Shown here piece after piece: positions 61,183-64,000 of a DNA stretch of 64,000 nucleotides. The notes under the pieces are model-generated. The model was not told the origin of the DNA and ran no database searches. It saw nothing but the letters and a program-made list of their open reading frames with translations. The stretch is from positions 372,001 to 436,000 of the forward strand of contig OZ025725.1 of the NCBI GenBank assembly GCA_964019335.1. The letters run 5' to 3'. The stretch's first letter is position 1. Each line of letters begins with the position of its first letter. The position numbers and the translations under genes were made by a program. Source of the DNA: Diplonema japonicum (taxonomy: Eukaryota; Euglenozoa; Diplonemea; Diplonemida; Diplonemidae).

Positions 61183-62940
61183 ATGGGAGGCGGGAGCACC
61201 AAAGAAGCGAAAAAACAGCAGGATGAGATAGAAACGAAGCTTCACTCAGAGTTGGTGAGAATCGTGTCGGTATTACAAAAAAAAAAACAAAAAAAAAAAA
61301 AACAAAAAAAAGGAAACACACTTCGAACTCCTGACCCCGCAGTATGTTGGTAAGAAGGTGGAAGACGTCATGCAGCTACGGCTGACGAAAGAACAGCAAA
61401 CACAAGTAAGAGAACACATCGAAAAGGTCCTGCAAGGGCACTTCAGAAACCAATACAAAATATACGAGATACTCGGAAAAGGTGGCTACAGCGTAGTCCA
61501 TTCCTGTGTGAGGAACAAGGATCAGTCCAACCAGGCAGTGAAAATCATCGACAAGCAAAAACTGTCCAAAAACGCATTGAAATCACTTAAAGAAGAAATC
61601 GCCACTATGCGTGCCTTAGCACACCCACGGCTAATCGCCCTACGGGACGTCTTCGACCACGGCAGCACCATGTACCTAGTGATAGAGAAAGTAGAAGGCG
61701 GTGAACTATTCGATGAAATCGTAAGGCTTCAAAAGTACAGCGAACGCCTCGCTGCTGAGATTCTTTACAACTTCCTGGACGGCCTGCAATACATGCACCA
61801 TCAAGGATACGTTCATAGAGATATAAAACCGGAAAACATCCTCCTGCTCCACAAACCCAAGCACCCCAACGACATATGCAGCGAGCTTAAAATCGCCGAC
61901 TTCGGTTTCGCCGCCAAAATTAACGAGGAAGAAACGCTTAAAACATGTTGCGGTACACCACGGTACATCTCACCAGAGGTGCTTAATGCGGGGCTCTTCC
62001 AAAAAATAAAGGGTTACGGAAAGACATGTGACATATGGGCGGCGGGGGTTATCGCGTACATTTTGCTTTTCGGAAAAGCGCCGTTTTACCATAGGGACAG
62101 AAACCAACTGTGGCATCACATAACCAACGGGCTGTGGTCGATGCCGCCCGACGCTGACAAGCTGTCAGCAGAAGCAATTGATTTCATCAATAATCTAATA
62201 GTTGTTGATAGGAGGAAACGGTTCACTGTCGATCAAGCGATCAACCACCCGTTCATTGCAGACAGGAACAAGGTGAAAGAGGACAATCATCTTGGAGCAG
62301 CTCTTGAAAACCTTGTAGAGTTCAACGCGAAGGAGAAATTCAAGGCAGCGGTCTTCGGCATACAGTCGCTTTCAAGAGTTGCTTACATTAAAAAATGTTT
62401 GGACCTGGGAGTGAAGGCCAACACGGGTCTTATAAAAAGCATGGACAATGGCGATTTGGGCGACGATACTAGGGATCTTGACTTAACCCGAAACTATGTT
62501 GGTACCAAGGGCCTCTGCGCGGTCTTAGAGATGATCAACGAAGGCTGCCCCAACCTCCAAAGTGTAAACTTAAACGGATGCAATGTCAATAATTCTGTCA
62601 TCACCCTGCTTGTTGATGTTGCCGCCAAGCACCCTACGCTGTCGTCGATAGACTTGTGTAACAATCCGTTGTATGTAAAAGAAAAAGAAAAAAAAATGTG
62701 AATAATTTTTCTTGCAGGTCATACAAAGCTGGAATGATGCTTCTCGGTCTTAGCAAAGCCAACACTCGCATCAAAGAAATCAAGCTTGAAAATACAAAAG
62801 TCCAGGAGGGTATTTTGAGACAAATTGAAACACAAGTTGAATTGAACAAGTATGAACATGGGGGTAGAAAAAAAAGAAAAAAAATAATAATTGACAGAAG
62901 CGGTAAATTGAAGGATTATTTTGCGCAGCGTCCGCCATAG
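61183..62940 (+). CDS. CaMK-like Ser/Thr protein kinase with N-myristoylation motif and LRR tail
   Basis: About 545 aa from three exons: 61183-61269, 61343-62670 and 62718-62940. The introns are 73 nt (GTATTA...CGCAG, A-rich) and 47 nt (GTATGT...TTGCAG). The N-terminus MGGGSTKE fits N-myristoylation, suggesting membrane attachment. The kinase domain has a glycine loop GKGGYSVV (about 74-81), Lys96 (VKIIDK), HRDIKPEN (about 187), DFG (about 215) and TCCGTPRYISPEVL, a CaMK/CDPK-like pattern, all catalytic residues present. After the kinase come LRR-like segments (LQSVNLNGCNVNNSVI; LSSIDLCNNPLSYKAGMMLLGLSKAN, restored by the second splice) and a basic tail. No EF-hands seen. Substrates unknown. 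Confidence 0.87.
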
Positions 62941-62960
62941 AGGAGGGCGCAGAGGGGTTG

Positions 62961-62999
<39 letters not shown>

Positions 63000-64000
63000 C
63001 AAAGCCGTTGGAGTTTAATGTTATTTTTTTTTTATTTATTGTTCATATCTCTCCATTATATTTTTTTTATTTTTTAAAAGCTTTTTCCCACACCCCCCTT
63101 TTTTTTTTAGTTGCTAGTTTTTTTTTTTATTCACCCCGCATACCCAAGGCCCTTTATGGACCTCCCTCCTTCGTTTTATTTGCTCACCTGCCTCCTTGAG
63201 AAGAGTGAGAGGAGCACCCCCTTTCGTTCTGCAAAAAGAAAAGAGAAAAAAAAAAAAAAAAAAGAAAGAAATAGTTTCAAGAAAGAAGCAATTTCAAAAA
63301 AGAAAAAAAGAAAAAAAAGTTGGGGAAGAACCAATTGTTTTACGATTGCATTTTTTTTGTGTTGTTTATATTTTACGCTCCATATCTCTAAAACCCGTTA
63401 AGCAAAGTCCAAAGAGGGGTATTCTGCAGGGAAAAACGCGGTTTTGATTCGCAAAATCGGGTTTTTTTTTTCCCAGTGTAAATGGAAACGTTGCATGGTG
63501 ACCAGCACCCTCTTTTTTTTTTTCCCCCGTCGTCCTAACGGGTTTTAGAGAGATGAAGCGGGAAAAAAAAAAAAAAAAATGACAAACCGTTAAACATGTC
63601 TTCACCCTCGGCCGTAACCAATCGGTCGTCGCGATGCGATACCTTTTCTTAGTTGTCTCTTTGCCCCCCCCCCCCCCCCCCACAGGTTTGGCTTACCGTC
63701 ACCCCAGTTACTTCCCCACATTGTCGGTTGTCAAGGGGGAGAAGAAAAAAAAAAGAAAGACTTGTGAGGGTCCTGCAAAAGGGCCAGATGGTATAGAACT
63801 CTCTTGGGTTAGATCAGTGTAGCAAAAAGAAGTGGGAAAAGAGGGGAGATGATCTTTCAAAAAAAAAAAGTTTTTTTTTTTGTGCCAGTCTCTTATTTTG
63901 TATTTTTTTTTGTAAGATAGGGAGGAAAAAAAAAAAAAAAAAAAAAAAAGCACAACAACCAGAGACAATTATGAAAATCAAGCAAACAAAAAAAAAAAGA
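62941..64000. other. Homopolymer-rich terminal region
   Basis: T-, A- and C-runs with foldback at 63371-63566. Read on both strands, no gene recognised; a gene starting beyond the window may use the acceptor-like sites near the end. Confidence 0.45.
63371..63566. repeat. Small foldback element
   Basis: Arms of about 30 bp: the left 63371-63400 ends tctctaaaacccgtta, and the right 63536-63566 begins with its exact 16-bp inverted copy, continuing with one indel to ttttacgct/gcgggaaaa. A T-run and an A-run flank the arms. Confidence 0.55.

Overview
The window is nuclear DNA of a microbial eukaryote (a protist). Every gene I can support lies on the + strand. Most follow each other head-to-tail, often with spacers of 45-120 bp (for example 37882/37939, 39072/39118, 39951/40011, 54330/54396). 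Most start codons sit within a few to about 60 nt of a pyrimidine-rich stretch ending in AG, which looks like a spliced-leader trans-splicing acceptor. Cis-introns also occur: they are mostly very short (31-73 nt) and nearly all begin GTATG or GTATT. One-way gene arrays, acceptor-like starts and an amastin-like membrane protein suggest a euglenozoan. The presence of introns favours a diplonemid- or euglenid-like lineage over a kinetoplastid. A dinoflagellate-type genome is an alternative. The lineage is inference.

Layout. 1-3318: 3' part of a LINE-type retrotransposon (reverse transcriptase). 3660-9194: an amastin-like 4-TM protein, a polytopic membrane protein, a membrane-anchored prolyl 4-hydroxylase-like dioxygenase and two unrecognised proteins. 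9232-15952: a complete-looking LINE with an OTU-like ORF1 and an endonuclease/reverse transcriptase ORF2, flanked by a candidate 12-bp target-site duplication. 16000-32318: one giant seven-exon gene (about 5357 aa) with a DUF3638-like helicase-style core, EF-hands, Mib/KEG-like repeats and a RanBP2 zinc finger. 32727-44689: a double-FYVE protein, a WD40 protein, two unrecognised proteins, an alpha/beta hydrolase, a B-box/metacaspase/EF-hand fusion and an F-box/LRR protein.

45242-50842 is a repeat-rich island. It holds a 1.7-kb deleted Mutator-like element with matching termini and a 9-bp duplication, an antisense fragment of large-subunit rRNA, a second TIR-bounded element, one unrecognised ORF and a broken piggyBac-like transposase tail. 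51217-62940 resumes ordinary genes: the complex I 24-kDa subunit (with transposon-like palindromes in its second intron), an LRR protein, a helical protein, an EF-hand/F-box/WD40 protein, a basic protein with a Gln/His tail, eIF4E and a myristoylatable CaMK-like kinase with an LRR tail.

Spacers are dominated by homopolymer runs (A, T, C or G, up to 52 nt) and hold several small foldback repeats. Long runs are prone to sequencing error, so frame breaks next to them need care. No operon logic links the genes. Regulation is probably polycistronic and post-transcriptional if the trans-splicing reading is right.
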